Position numbers and translations under genes: made by a program. From NCBI GenBank assembly GCA_037389465.1, contig JAZARR010000221.1:4504501-4568500 (forward strand): a stretch of DNA of 64,000 bases. The letters are read 5' to 3'. This DNA is from Baylisascaris procyonis (taxonomy: Eukaryota; Nematoda; Chromadorea; Rhabditida; Ascarididae). Below the pieces are notes generated by a model. It searched no databases. It was not told the origin of the DNA and saw only the letters and a list, made by a program, of their open reading frames with translations. Positions 1 through 17,289 of the stretch are shown piece by piece; the stretch's first letter is position 1, and every line of letters begins with the position of its first letter.

Positions 1-614
1 ATTGGCTAAAAAAGGGAACCTAATTCAATGAGAACTCGTGTCGTTCTGTTGTTTGTTTTTCGTGTGTAAATCGTTATGTAAGAGAACATTCGGCTGGTTG
101 AGGGGATTGACAGAGGATTGAACTCTGTTGTATATTTTGAAACTAAAAGAACTGAAATTCAATAATGAGTTCCTATTCGTTCTTTTATTTTGGCTGAAAA
201 ACATTTATTAATCGTAGTTGAACTCGTAGATTTTAAGCCAGATTATCTGTGTTTCTTTTTTTTTAATTTTTATCATTTTCGAGGAATGCTAACAAGAGAT
301 TTGATGGCTTTTTGATTACAGATTTCAAGTGATAAATGACTGCTTCTTTCAAGAAATCGCAAACGGTTTAGGCGATTTTGTTAATTTGCATCCGATTTGT
401 TAAACATCAGAAAACCACTTAGAAGATTCGTTTGAAAAAAAAAATGTTTAGAAATCGGAATGTCATAGATGAGAAGGATGTGGGCATAGAAGTTCTATGT
501 TTATTTTGCTTCCTAGTGAATCAGCAGTTCATTTTATGGCTTTGCATAGGATAAGTGGGAATGGATGTCGTTGCGATTGAGCGAGAATGAATGCACTTTT
601 ATTGTGTTATTCAG
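1..614 (+). other. SRPK intron (partial), no exon recognised
   Basis: T-rich sequence before the first recognised SRPK acceptor. I see no open frame with kinase similarity, so the preceding exon probably lies before the window. Confidence 0.6.
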
Positions 615-4846
<4,232 letters not shown>

Positions 4847-5021
4847 TCGACCCTGGTTCGGTTTCTATAAAAGCTCTATCAGTTTTTTGGAACCTTTCTA
4901 ATAATCATCGTTAGCACTATGAACTCATAATTTCTTCGTAGTTTTAGTTTTGGCAATCTTCATCTTTATAATGCTGTGACTTGTGAGGGTCTTTCAATTT
5001 TTTGTGCACAAAAGTGAACGG

Positions 5022-5027
5022 AATAAA
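5022..5027 (+). promoter_or_regulatory. Candidate poly(A) signal of the SRPK gene
   Basis: AATAAA lies about 175 bases after the SRPK stop codon, followed by T-rich sequence. This is the first canonical signal downstream of the stop. Confidence 0.5.
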
Positions 5028-6019
5028 TTTCGGTGAATTTTTTTGATGAAGGGAAGAGTGGAGGAGGAATATTGTTTTTATCGAATCACTTGGGTAAAAA
5101 ATTGCTGAAGAATCGCTACGTATATTTAAACGCTGTTAGGATTGTAGAAGCAATTATTTGTATTCCGCTATTGATTTCTAGTTGTATTTCACAACTCCCT
5201 TTTTTCGATATTTGCATATTGCGAAATATCCTTCTCTTTTTGCAGTTCTCATTAAATTTTCTGTCTGTTTATCTCATCGATCCATATTTTATTTCGTAGT
5301 TATTCTTTGGCAGTTTCCTTCTTTAATGATTGGTTGGCATTTTCTGAGCTTCCGCCTTCTGTAAAGTACATACGTCATGATGCGTCATATAATTTCCATT
5401 GAAACTGATGGAATTTGTAGATCACCGAAAAATTTTTCATAGACGAGGGGGATTAATTGAGGGCTAACGGTATAGTGCCTATGTCGTTGAACTGCATTTA
5501 TCGGATGTTACATCTTAGACCATTGATACATGAAAAGTTTTCACAGCGCTGTCGATTTAATTATCGATTCAGCTCTGGCATCGCATTGGATTGACGATTC
5601 TGTGGCTGAGTTTCTTCCTATAGTCGAAAGACAACAATTTCTATTAAGTCTCTTCACTGTTGATTAGTGATCCTGTATGGCTTATCACCGATCCATGATC
5701 CATGATGCATCCATATAATTTACTTCCGATTAGGCATGCTGAGACGATGAAGTTGTTCTTTCAGTTGGCTAAGAAATTTTTTGCGATTTCTGAGGGCAAT
5801 GATTGCTGATGGTAATCGTTCGTATTGGAAATAGCGAGAGTTTTCTAGCCAACCGAATGTAATATTCGATTCATTGTTATCCTATGCGCAAATTTTATTC
5901 TCTTTTCCATTCTGCATTCACATTTTACTGCTTTTTTATTCCGCACAAATGTGTGCATCTGTGTATTTTCATGTATCGCGTTTAATTGTGAAGCGCCAAC
6001 GAATTTTGTCAATAAGGCG

Positions 6020-6436
6020 TCACGTTATTTGGATTATTATGCCGATATAATTGCTTCTTGTTGGTGGGATTTGGGTCGCCCACCTATATTCTTCCGTTTC
6101 CCGTGAATGAAATAATAAGTAGCTATCGTCGTCGTCGTCGTCGTTATCGTATGCATTTGTAAGGCGCCGAGGTTCTACGTTGTGTGTCTGTCTTTGTATG
6201 AAGGTGTTGTCTGCTAGAGTGGTTGATGATTTTACTGTTAGCACTGAAGAAGGAGATTTGTCGAAGAATATATTTGCGAAATAATTTACACAATTGATGA
6301 AATTGTCGTTTATTTTCGGATGCCATTGCTTTGAAACATTGCAGAAAACTAAAAAAAATGAGGGAATTGAAACGTTTTCCACGGATGTAATTTCCATCGG
6401 TTTGATCGTTTTGCTAATACCCCTAAGCGGATTCAC
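6020..6436 (-). other. Open frame with Asp run, unrecognised
   Basis: A minus-strand frame of 138 codons. Its C-terminal half is hydrophilic with a DDDDDD run encoded by a TCG-type triplet repeat (plus-strand view). Codon composition is slightly better than the surroundings but no family is recognised. A second overlapping minus frame (6144-6326) is equally open, which argues that this is chance. Confidence 0.15.
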
Positions 6437-7625
6437 TAAGAGATTTATGATAGTATAAAATGGACATTGTATATTTGCTGCTGATCTTCTCTCTTTCTTT
6501 TTAATATGATGTCGTCAGCATTGTCGACGATTTCAATTTGCTGCTCCTTAAAATTTTTTTTTTGATTTGATTTGATTTGTGTGTTTTTGTGTCTTCTTGC
6601 CGATGTTGCCATCACAATCGCTTTTTTTAGGGGAACATTCGCGCTTGAAGAGATCCCAATAAATCTCGTTATGTTTTATCGCGATGATTTTTATTTAATT
6701 ACATGAATCGTGAAAAGAATCTACACGGGCGGTGCATCACTGACTGTGCTTGATTGGAGAAGGTTATATGTGAAAAGTGGGAGTTGGATATGTTGAGTTT
6801 CTGGATTCGAAAGAATCGACGGGGAAAGATGTTTGCGGAACAGTAGAAGAAGGAGTTCCAGCTAGTGTGTGGGGCATTTAAAAACACTTTCAAAATGGAT
6901 GCGGCTTATTTCCGATAAGCCTCAATTTTTTTAGATATGGGATACGGGGTCGCTGAATATCGATACAGCAGGGATTTCAGTGGAAGTCTCCGGGTTTCGA
7001 GAATCCCGGCATTCACAATTCTTCCTCTTTGAGATTTCTATTTGAGTTTTTTGACTCTCACTTATGGAGTGGTTTTCCGCTGTTTTGAAGCACTGATATT
7101 CCAAACCGAAGTTGATTGGTAAGCTTGTGCGTCATTTAAAACATATGGTGCGTCGCTTATTTTTTTCAAATGGGAAGTTTTAGAGCAGGAACGTTGCAGT
7201 GCAATGCTTGCGCTATGGTTTGTTTCGCAGATCGTGCATAAACGGCGTGGGTACTATGCTGCCATTTTCACCCGTGCTCTGCGGTTTGTGGTACCAAAAA
7301 TTCGTCCGAGGGTCCCCTCAACCGTTCGGGTGCTTCCTGATGATTCACCAAATTCCAGGTTCGTAGGTAGTGACGCTGACATCAGTTACCCATGAATAAG
7401 TGAGAGAGCGTGTGGTTCCGACCTACCCTTGCACAATATTTTCGTTAACAACCTGACAGCGATTATCAACTGATTTTTAGTCACACTTGAAGTCAATGTT
7501 TTCATCGGGTAAAGCTCAGGATTTTGTAGTCTGACCGGTGTAAATGAGAAGTGACTCAGTGCAAAGTGCATGACAACTTTCTGCGCGCATCTTTCATTGA
7601 GGGACCGACGTGAAATGCGGTTTGC

Positions 7626-7740
7626 GGAGTGACATATGGAGTATCAGAGGCTGGTTTTGTGACCCAGTGTTCAGTGATTGCTAAGGTTGAACTAACGGGT
7701 CTACAAGAAACGCACATTAGTAAAGGAAGTATGCTCGATA
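7626..7740 (+). mobile_element. Possible LINE endonuclease fragment
   Basis: The plus frame ending near 7740 reads VTQCSVIAKVELTGLQETHI. This resembles the first conserved block of the apurinic-type endonuclease of non-LTR retrotransposons, where a hydrophobic strand precedes GLQETH. Only this block is visible, and no reverse transcriptase follows. Confidence 0.3.
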
Positions 7741-8073
7741 TTTAAACTCCTTAGATGAGTGCTTTCTAATGCGGATTCATCCCGCGTTCTAGCAAAAAAC
7801 GCCTCCATCCTCCTTGTTTCCCTCGTTCTTGGCATTATTCCGCTTGTGTTCTAGGCAAAATGGTTCACTGTTGTTAAGGGTTTAGTATATCGCCTGTCAT
7901 ACACGCTCTTTTCATCAATTTAGTCAAAGTGTTTGTAGAAGAACATATATATATCAACGCCATGCATGCATACGCTTTCTATGCATTTTTGCGACCGGTC
8001 GGTTTCGTTTATGCGATCGCAAAAGGGCATTCATTATACGAGAGCTGGCGCTGTTTGCTTATTTTCTGCCTCG

Positions 8074-8079
8074 TTTATT
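8074..8079 (-). promoter_or_regulatory. Candidate poly(A) signal for the PRC1-like ORF
   Basis: AATAAA on the minus strand, about 330 bases after the stop of the PRC1-like frame. It is a reasonable position, but such hexamers are common in AT-rich DNA. Confidence 0.25.
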
Positions 8080-8405
8080 CCCAAGTTAAAACTTGACGTA
8101 TGAAACATTCATATAGCGGAAGTCATTAGAACAAATGCATATATCATGCAAACGCCGACAAAGCATTTTACCCGACAGGTGGGCTAATCACATGCAAATA
8201 GAAATTTTCTACGAAAGCAGTAAACGTTGAAGGAGAATTATGCGATATGCACACGAGTTAAGCAATCAGATATTATAGTCGGCAAGCTTATTTACACACA
8301 ACAAGACTTGGGTGAGAGCATTCCTCTTAGAAATAGCAGTATTATTGTCGTTATCGATGATTCTTACTGTGGACGGATATTGGAGCATCATTAGCGTTGA
8401 TATAG

Positions 8406-8960
8406 TTACGTAATTGGATCATCATTGAGAGTAACGTTGAGTGAATGCTCATGCTTGTCGGCTGTCGGCTGTTGGATCGGAGATGTTGGTTGTATGTTTA
8501 ATGCAATAGTTGTCGGTGTACATGTCGCCGACAATAGTCTCAAACGAGCTAATTCTTGTCGCATTGCATAGAACGATTGAATTGAACCTGGACGACAATC
8601 CGACAATTCGAATGGTGCGAGATTAAATTTCTTACGAAGTGCACTAATCTCTGGTAACCATTTGTTCATCGCCAATCGTATCTTCTCGATCCCATCCGAT
8701 TCATCCTCGGTGAGTATTTCGGCAACTTGTCTCACTCGTTCACGAAGTTGATTAATCCATAAAGCACGATAGTTTTCATCAATATTCAATTGATCCCATT
8801 TATTTGTGACAATAGCAACCGATAGATCTAAATTTGCAATCGTCTCGGTTAGTAGTGCTTCGATAGCTAAGCTTCGTGGTGAGACGAATGGAACGAATCG
8901 GCGTGGAATGGAATTAAATTCTCCTCGCCATCTGCTTGTGCCCATTCGACTTGGCATCAT
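8406..8960 (-). CDS. PRC1/Ase1/MAP65-like N-terminal coiled-coil protein, short
   Basis: A single open frame of 184 codons from ATG at 8960 (a second ATG at 8957) to TAA at 8406-8408. The family bundles antiparallel microtubules in the spindle midzone. Residues around SLAIEALLTETIANL, IVTNKWDQLNI, LRERVRQVAEIL and LPEISALRKKFNLAPFELSD follow the spacing of the PRC1 N-terminal dimerisation helices (a tryptophan followed by a short hydrophobic core, then a Glu-rich helix and a VEPF-like turn). The last 50 residues are Thr/Pro-rich and unlike the family. PRC1 proteins are usually 450-650 residues with spectrin and microtubule-binding domains, and these are absent. It could be a truncated copy, a pseudogene or a gene with missed 3' exons. 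The family call is from memory of the pattern, not an alignment. Confidence 0.45.
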   Translation of the reverse strand: MMPSRMGTSRWRGEFNSIPRRFVPFVSPRSLAIEALLTETIANLDLSVAIVTNKWDQLNIDENYRALWINQLRERVRQVAEILTEDESDGIEKIRLAMNKWLPEISALRKKFNLAPFELSDCRPGSIQSFYAMRQELARLRLLSATCTPTTIALNIQPTSPIQQPTADKHEHSLNVTLNDDPIT

Positions 8961-11900
8961 ATTCACCGACAAAAGCACACGTTTCTAAAGGTGCCTCTTG
9001 TTGCTTACGCTTATGCCAACAATCCAAACGATGATCCACACACAACTGCTCGCTTTCTGGAAATATTCGCAAATGACCACTTTCTTAAAAGTATTTTCAC
9101 CTTCAGAAGGTGCTAATTTAGATGTTCGCATTCAAAATGCAATGGAAATATAACTATTGATGCCGACGATTTAATTTAAAGGCATATGCAAATCGACGTT
9201 TGCTTTGAAGTAAGCGGAAAGAGCAGTGTCATAGGATGAATATGTAAATGAAATTTAATATTTATTTCTGAACAAAGCGTTGAAAGTTGTTTCTTCAGTG
9301 TTGAAATATGATGGCGTTATTCTGAGCGCTTTGTTTTCCGCAGGGAATTTATGAGATCAGTCGGTCGAATGAACAAAGTTCAAAAGCACAGATCATGGCA
9401 ATCCTTTTTGTACGCATTCGCGTTTGCCTGCCGTTGAGCTATGTCTGAAATCTTCTAAATAATCGATACCTGTCAGCGATATGAGATTTGCACTTTTAGA
9501 CGTCTTCTTGGTTTATCTTTTCCTCACCGCATCATGCGTTCCTTCTCTATAAGTATGGTTTCACTATTTATTTGCATCTGCATTTTTTGTATAAATAATT
9601 CCCACTGTGATAGATTGCTTTTAATAGCTATTATTATTGCTGAACACTTCGCTAACAAGCATACGACTTCTATAGAACGTTGATAGACTTGTGTATCTTC
9701 GATATTACTAGTAATCCCTTTTCATCACTTTCATCTTCCGTGAGGAATTATTTCGCTTATAATCTTTTTTTTTTGTTGAGAAAAATTATCGAATTTCTCA
9801 TTTCTGGAGTGCGTAAATTTTTAATTTTCATCTCTTCTCTTGCAGCACAATCTTAGGAACAATTAGGATCGGCGTTTTAACGACTCACAATGTAAGAGAT
9901 TTCCTATTCAAAGGCTATTATTCGAGATTATGTTTTGCTTAGCAGTGAAGGTTTCGAAAATCGTATGAAAAATCATAAACGTCTGTTGTATATACGCTAT
10001 TTCAAACCTGCTGAGATTAATAACCTTCTTGGTTTTTTTTTAAATTTAGTTTTTGATTCTTAATTTTTAAATTTTCAAATTTATTAAGTTTAGAGCTTGA
10101 GCTACCTGTTTAGGGCTGTTGACATCGAAGATATCGATGAATTTAGAAATGATTTCGTTCTACAATCGATTAGCACAATTTAAAAATTTTCCGTTGAAGA
10201 AATCGTATAATCGCTTCGTTTTTTTCAGAAGTTAATGCATTATAAGGCGAATTATCTTTGGCATTCGAGGATGCTGTTAGCTTTATGAGTTGAAATGCAT
10301 CATACCAAATTGGCTGATGTTCTTTTCTATTTGCGAATTACCTCAATTTTTTCCCCATAAATTTTATGCAATTTATTTTTGCATAACAACCATAAATGCA
10401 ATGAAACTGCTTAATATCTTCCCTATATATTGCCTTAATTATTGCATAAAATGCAAAATGCAAACTCAATAATCGATTAAAAAAGAAACAAAAGTAAAAC
10501 GATTTATGATAATTTGGAATGCATTATTGTTCGTTTTTTTATGACATGCAATAATAATTCAACATTCGCGCATATTGTGTTTGCAACATCTATCTCAATG
10601 TAACTGCTATCTCTGATTCATAGACACTCGTCTTATCGATCAATTGCCGAATTTTCTCGTATTGTTTTATCCGAAATAAAATCTATACCAACTAAAGAAC
10701 AGCACAATCGATGAGATTTCTTCGTATCGTTATCATTTATGCAAATTTTTTTTCCTTACCATATGTATATTTGTTTATTTTTATATTTCCACAATTTTAT
10801 AATTGATATGTTAATGTGATATAGCTGCTTAGTTGAGTGTCGAGCTAAGCAAATTTAATGCTTATTTCGTTAGTTTATTTGGAGCTGAATCGATAAGTAC
10901 ATTTGACTCATTTGCGTAATTATTCAAAATTCGCAGCATTCATCTAATTACAAGATGAATTAATGAACTTAAGAAATACAATATTTACTTGAATTATATA
11001 AAAATATTAAAATTTGATGCTTTGATAAGCGTAATTGCAGAAGCACGTATTGCGCCACCTCTTCTGATGTGCTTTCCCATTTTTTTGCATTTCTACGATT
11101 CTTTCATTTTTCCGGAAAAAAATTGCTTCGATTTCATAGTGTTTCATAGATAATGGTTATGCGATAATGCCTCACGTTGATTAAATAATACTAGCAAACC
11201 ACTTTGCATATCAGGACGTTTAATTTCTCATAATGAAATGAGATACATGGGAATAATTGCAAAAATCTTAGTAACACAGCTAATTTACAGAAAATACCAA
11301 ATCAAAATCGTCGTTATATATCAACACATACTTAAAGGTTTATGCGTTCTTCAATTAGCTAGTTGGAATGAGAGGATTGGAAATTTGCGAATAACGCTGA
11401 TCGACATTTCACTTCCCACTGACAGTAATGATCATCAACTTTCGATTAGATGCAAGTGAATTAAGTGACTCTATACTTAATTTTCGTTTCGGCCTTTGCA
11501 CTAAGTTGTACGTCTGTGACCAGCTTGTTAGGTCATTTAACATCAAACTAGGCGCCATTAGAGACGAATTTACCTTTGGTAATATAAATGATTTAGATTA
11601 GTTTATATATGAGGTACAATAAAGGGACTATTAAAACCCACTTGATAAAATTTATTTCATCAATAGTAGTACTCTATCTAAGCAAAGTTTATCATGAAAA
11701 TAATCTTAAAGCCTATCTAGAGGTTAATTGAATTTTACCCTAATAAGCATAATTTTATTTATTAAAAGAAGTGATAACTTAACTGATGGAAGAGCCATTT
11801 TTTGATAAAAACATTTATTATTATTTAATTGAAATAATTAAATAAATAAATAAGTAGGCAAATAAATAAATAAATTTATCTAACGAAGCAGTTGCTTAAT

Positions 11901-14900
11901 CTGATGCTTAAGAATATTGCCGTCTTAGATTAGCACAGCATTAAATCTGCGAATCCTAACGGACATGATATACGCTGTAGATAAAATACAAGTCAGTAGC
12001 GCTGTTTGACAGGTTAGTTTCGATCACATTGAAGCTCAACGTCGAAATATTCTCGAAAAGCAATATCGCGCCATGAAATCACACCCTTGGGGCACAACAT
12101 CTTTGAGAAGCGATCATCTGAAATGGGGACCGAGGCCAGATTTTTCACCTTCTCGCACTTACCATTAAGCTTTGCACCTATTATTATTATTTCTAAGCAT
12201 TAAGAAATCATCGAAATCTCTGATTAATTAAGATTTTTGAACGATGATTCATACCGGAAATTCTTGCAGCCGCATCTTTGCATAATTTGATGAGACATAA
12301 TGGGCGAAAATTGTCGCATAGGTGCTCCCTATAGAAGGATTTAATTTGAGTCACTCAATAAACATTACATCCACCTGGTTTCACAACCGAATCAATTCTC
12401 AATCGCTCTTAAACACTCACACTCAGCGAAATATGATTCACACCTTATTTTTATTTAAATAACAAATAAGTGCAAACTAATAACCCCATTTCTCACCCTC
12501 CCCCCTCCATATCTCTGCAGTCTATATTGGAATGGAGATACAAGGATTCATCCAGGATTCATATCTCCTTTTCTGTTCGATGATGATTCTATTGTATTCC
12601 AACTCCAGTTACAATACAACAAGCATGACTCTCTCGTAAAACCGCCGCTGTTCACAGACATTATCTTTGTGAAATAGTCATCGAAATTCATTTTCAAATA
12701 TATGGCTGCAAAAATTGTTTATCCCTGATTCAGTGAATACCGTTGTTATATATGGACAGGAGTGCGTAGTCAATCTCGGTCGAAGATGGGTCTTTCATCA
12801 ATCTAATTGCCACATACACGATAGATAGTTGCCGTGATTTTGTTCTTCAGTCCGATGTCAGCAACAACAACATAGATCACCCGTTCGTCAGGTGTTTCTC
12901 AGAATTCTGAGGTTTTACAATAATCTTTCGAATTTCGGGAATTTCTAACGAGATTTCCATTCAAGATGTTCCTATTCAATGAAGATGTTTCCTTTCAAAT
13001 AATTTTTATGGACGAAAAAGTTTATCCGTTTTCACAAGTATCGAGAGGCATTTTCTATTGGCGGGGATCGTATGAAAATATGCTAATCGGGTGGTAATCG
13101 TATCGAGGTCAGTATGAATTCAATGGCAGAGCGGAAGGCAACCCATCGAATTTTATACTTTTTACTCGCGCGGAAATTATCGGAGTGTGGGATAAAATTG
13201 TTTTCTTCAGCCGACGTAGGAAGAGGTTTCGGCATTTAATATTTCGGCAATGAAATAGAAAAAAAGGTGAATAAGAACGATCAACATAGTTGATTAAGAT
13301 AACATTCTTCCGAGCGATTTCAAAATCAACTTCATTGTTGTTCGCTACTAAATAAAAGAGAAAATTCAAAGATGAATTCAATGAGATAAAATTAGCATGA
13401 GATTGGTAGTTAAATTGCTCATAGATTGAATTGAAGAAAAATTTTATTGCAGGAATTAACGCATAATTTAGATCACCTATTCACCTTAAGAAAGGTCAAT
13501 TCCTAAACTATCCAATTCTATTCATTTTTTTTTTACAATTCAAAAGATATACTATGATACAAAGTTGCTTGAACTTAAATTTCCTTTAGGAAGTAATTAC
13601 ACAAAAAAACAAATCCCGATAGTTGCGATGAAATTTGGAAAAAGCTTGCCAAAGAATCTCGTCATGATAACAACGAGTTGGCAATTTCACTCAAAATGAC
13701 CTCAAGTAATCACTTTGTTATCACTAAATTATCAATAAACAAAAGAAATTTGACCGATAATACAATCGTATTTTAATCACAATTACCATTCAGATAAGTC
13801 TTTGCTAATGAATATTTTTTCCAACTCAACCATTTGCAAGATTACAACTGCATCGATTGTAATATCCATATGAATTCCAGCCTCAGATTTATTTAATTGT
13901 TTATATCTCCCGTAGAAGTGGACGAATTTGTTCGAAAATTAGCATTTGCGCAAAATTTGCATTCATATAGGTTGTGAGAGATTTGCCGTCATTATTGAAA
14001 TCAACGAATCGTTGTAATGCGTTCTATTCGCACAATTGCAATAAATCGCAAGAATTGTGCAATACTTTCGAATTTCTCATCACTTTTTAAATCAGCGTAT
14101 AGGGATTGGAATTCGCTGAATTTTTCTTCGCGGAACAGGAAAATCATCCAGTTTTTCTCCCATGTATGAGGACTAAATTATACGATGGGACAACATTTGA
14201 GAAATTTTGCAATTTTTGGCTCTAGCAGTTTTAGAGCTGCAACTAACTGGCTGTAGCTATTCACCTAACTTCGCTTCAAGAATGTATAGAAATACACAAA
14301 ATAGACGAAATGCTTTACAATAATGCATCGCAAAGAACTTTTGATTCTCAACGTTCGCTTGACAAATATAATTCGCTGTTTCCTTCTCTGGACGAAAGAT
14401 ATAAAGAGTCGTCGCATCAATTAGTGATAGATTAAAGGTAGTCCTCCAAGATCAATGTATCAGCCTCTACTAAATTCTTCTGTATGATGTTCATGAGGGG
14501 AATAGTAAACGAAAAGAAGTGTCGTCGAGGAAGACTAACATCGACATCATTTAACACAAAAGCTATCCTCCGTCATTTGTGCGACGAAGTCTATAGGGCA
14601 TATAGTGATATAAAGATGAAGTGTTGCCAGGGCGCAATTGTCATCTGGCGCATATGTCGGTGTCTACTCTTTTAGGAAGGAGTCTCGTAGCAAAAGTTAT
14701 TTGGCGCCTCCGACTGAAAGAATATTTTAGTTTTTTGGAACTGACTTCGCGAATTTTTTCATGCTACTTTTCTCTACATATTCTTCTGTAAAGCTGAAAA
14801 ACGAGGAACAGACAAGCGAAAACCTCAAAGGCATCATATATGAGTCAATCCATGCACATGCATAAGACGTACGAGTAGACACTTCACGAATTTCAGTTGT

Positions 14901-16811
14901 TGGTAGCAATAGGGCTACTTCGTTCACTCTAATTCACCCACTCCGCTCACAAGAGCTGACGCGCGGCCAGCGAGGTACCCTACAAGATGCAAGAAATAAT
15001 TTCAAACTACGTCCCGCACATTGCTGTCGTATTTGTATATTTTTTGATCGCATACTTCTGTCATAAGAGTGACTGACTGAATCCCCAAGAGTGAGGGCGA
15101 TCTGTCTGACTGCCAAAGAATCCCACTACATGGTTTCTCGATCGCAAATGCACGTAATACAACTATATTGCTTGTTCTGCCAACGACATTATCGCTTGCG
15201 ACATATTGATTGTGTTGTATGCTTCATACGTGTTATTGACTCAATTCGATGGGACAGTAGAAACAAATTTTGATAATCCTTTATAGCATATATTCTAATA
15301 AGTTTATTTTATATTCTAATAAGTTTATTTATCTATTGCATAAAAATAAACTTTTTATTATTATTGTCGATTATGCGCGTAAATTTTTATCAAGAAAAAA
15401 CGAAAATTCACTATTTCTTTCAGGCAATCAGAAACATTAGTATAACGGGAAATTTTTGAAAAATACTTTCCATTAACAATTCTTGTGGCGATAATATCAG
15501 ATAAAAAGTGCTTAAAAAGAGATCATCGAAGAGCTGTTCAAAAAAAAAAAAATCAGTGTTATTTAATGGAACAGACGTTATGGAATAGTAATAAATTTTT
15601 CAGAAAGTAATATATAACTGAAAGCGTTATAGTGAGGTTTTACTTAAAGAAAAATTTCTTGTCCGCTCGCTGTGCAAAATATTTCGCTACAAAATCGTCC
15701 AAAATTTCAGAGAAATTCGGTAAAAATTGCTCTTTAATTGCTCGGTCGATCAAATACAATTGACATTTGCTAATGAATTTATTCCACTTAAAGCATTACC
15801 TCTCTACTCATCGTACATGAAATAACTCAAATTTATACTCGGATGAAACATGTTAAATAAAGGAAAACTTGAAAATTTGAATCGTTTTATTAGATGCAAT
15901 AGAACCAATTGCATATGTCGAACTATGAAGATTACCGGCTAATTTCTGATTGCTTCAAAGAAAAATAAACTTTAATATTTCCGGTTGTAAAAAAAATTTT
16001 TCTATGCATTAATTAGGTTTGAAGAGATAATGGCAATCACATTACGATGAAAGAGTTTCAAAAAATCGTTTTCTTCTACGTCACCTTTGCTTTCCATCTT
16101 TTATTGATACCTATAGATAAGAGAAAGTGAAAATATATGGTGAATATTTGATGCATCCGAAGCATACACTGATTTCTTAAAATTATTTACATTATTTCAT
16201 TTTATTTTATTTTATTTTTATTTTATTTTATTTTATTTTATTTATTTATTTTTTTTTTTTTTTGAGCAAAGGGAACATGCAAACGACAACAAAATGAGAC
16301 TGCAATGGTGTCAGAAATCAAGCAAATCATCCTGCGAACGTTAACTTTCCCGCTGTTGTTGTCGCATTGACAGGCAGATATTCTCTCATGGTTGTTGGCT
16401 TTGCCGTTCTTCATTTCTCAGCGTTTAGCTCTTCAATAAAGTTTCCATACAACTGACAAAATTTTCATCTTATATTTCTTATCCACATTTTTTTTTTCAT
16501 TTATCAGAATTTTACTCTTACAATTCGATTCAACTCATATTTGGAATGTTTTCAATTTCAGTTTTCTGCTTTTTTTCACATTCATTTTGCAGAGAAAACA
16601 TCTAAATCATTCAAGCTTTTTGTTTATTCTCCACATACGCATGAATTGGATCATATATAACAAAGTAGCAAGATGAACGCAAAAAGCAAGGTATATGAAA
16701 GAGTAAGAAGCAATCGTTGCATTCTATATGTAAAGCAAATCTTCCTCCAATTTCGCAAAATCTGAGACCAGGAGGAAAATATCGGCAAAAAACGGGCACT
16801 TCCGTAACTGA
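8961..16811. other. Long AT-rich non-coding stretch
   Basis: No supported gene. It holds A/T homopolymers, an AAATAAAT-type run near 11837-11876, a 21-bp near-tandem pair near 15290-15331 and a TTTTA run at 16197-16264. The few open frames of 60-90 codons have no recognisable motif. Confidence 0.5.
16197..16264. repeat. (TTTTA)n microsatellite with poly-T end
   Basis: Interrupted TTTTA pentamers pass into TTTA and a run of about 15 T. Simple repeat seen directly. Confidence 0.9.
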
Positions 16812-17289
16812 CTTATAGGCCTTAAACTTGTAAGTTCACTTCAACTGAATCTTGCGAGTATTGACATCTACCTCATTGAAACGAACGATTTAGTGGGACG
16901 GCCACAGCTTCAAACGATCGGCGAGGGGAGAAATGGAGATAGGATGAAATTCGGACGGCGATCTACCGGAGTTCCCAAATTTCCTTTGCCCTCGATCGCA
17001 AATATATTTAATGAAACTATAAGTCCGTCGAGAAAAACGCTTCTCACTCATCTTTACCACCACTCAGCTACTTCCTTATGATGTTGTTTTCTTTGCAGAG
17101 AGGATATATCAGATATCAGCCTTGTGCTCCTACTTCACGCTCCAATGCTGTGCACCACACCGTGAAACAAGATCCACTTTGGACGATATATTAGATATTA
17201 GAGTGGACGATATCCACTCTAACATATCTCATAATGTGATGATCTCAATGACAGCTTATCAATTGAATGATCAACAAAAATTTGCTTGA
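16812..17289 (+). CDS. Putative small two-exon gene, unrecognised
   Basis: A plus frame is open from 16812 to 17022 and beyond, with a balanced middle part (GRPQLQTIGEGRNGDRMKFG). A second frame is open for 88 codons, 17023-17286, stop at 17287-17289. A GT at 17023 and a strong TTTTCTTTGCAG acceptor ending at 17098 would join them in phase, removing a 76-nt intron. The donor (GTCCGT) is weak, no start codon is assigned, and I recognise no domain. It may equally be a decayed element. Confidence 0.25.
17198..17222. repeat. Perfect hairpin, 10-bp stem, 5-nt loop
   Basis: TTAGAGTGGA, loop CGATA, then TCCACTCTAA: a perfect inverted repeat. A direct repeat of GGACGATAT lies just before and within it. 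Confidence 0.8.

Larger units (their letters stand above)
4847..8405. other. Intergenic region between SRPK and the PRC1-like ORF
   Basis: SRPK 3' UTR followed by AT-rich DNA. It holds a run of TCG triplets near 6127-6144 and a weak minus-strand frame at 6020-6436 with an Asp run. A GC-richer stretch at 7200-7740 has short plus-strand open frames. No gene can be supported confidently. Confidence 0.5.

Noticed and set aside
8806..8988. Plus-strand ORF of 60 codons
   Set aside because: Shadow of the PRC1-like minus-strand frame.
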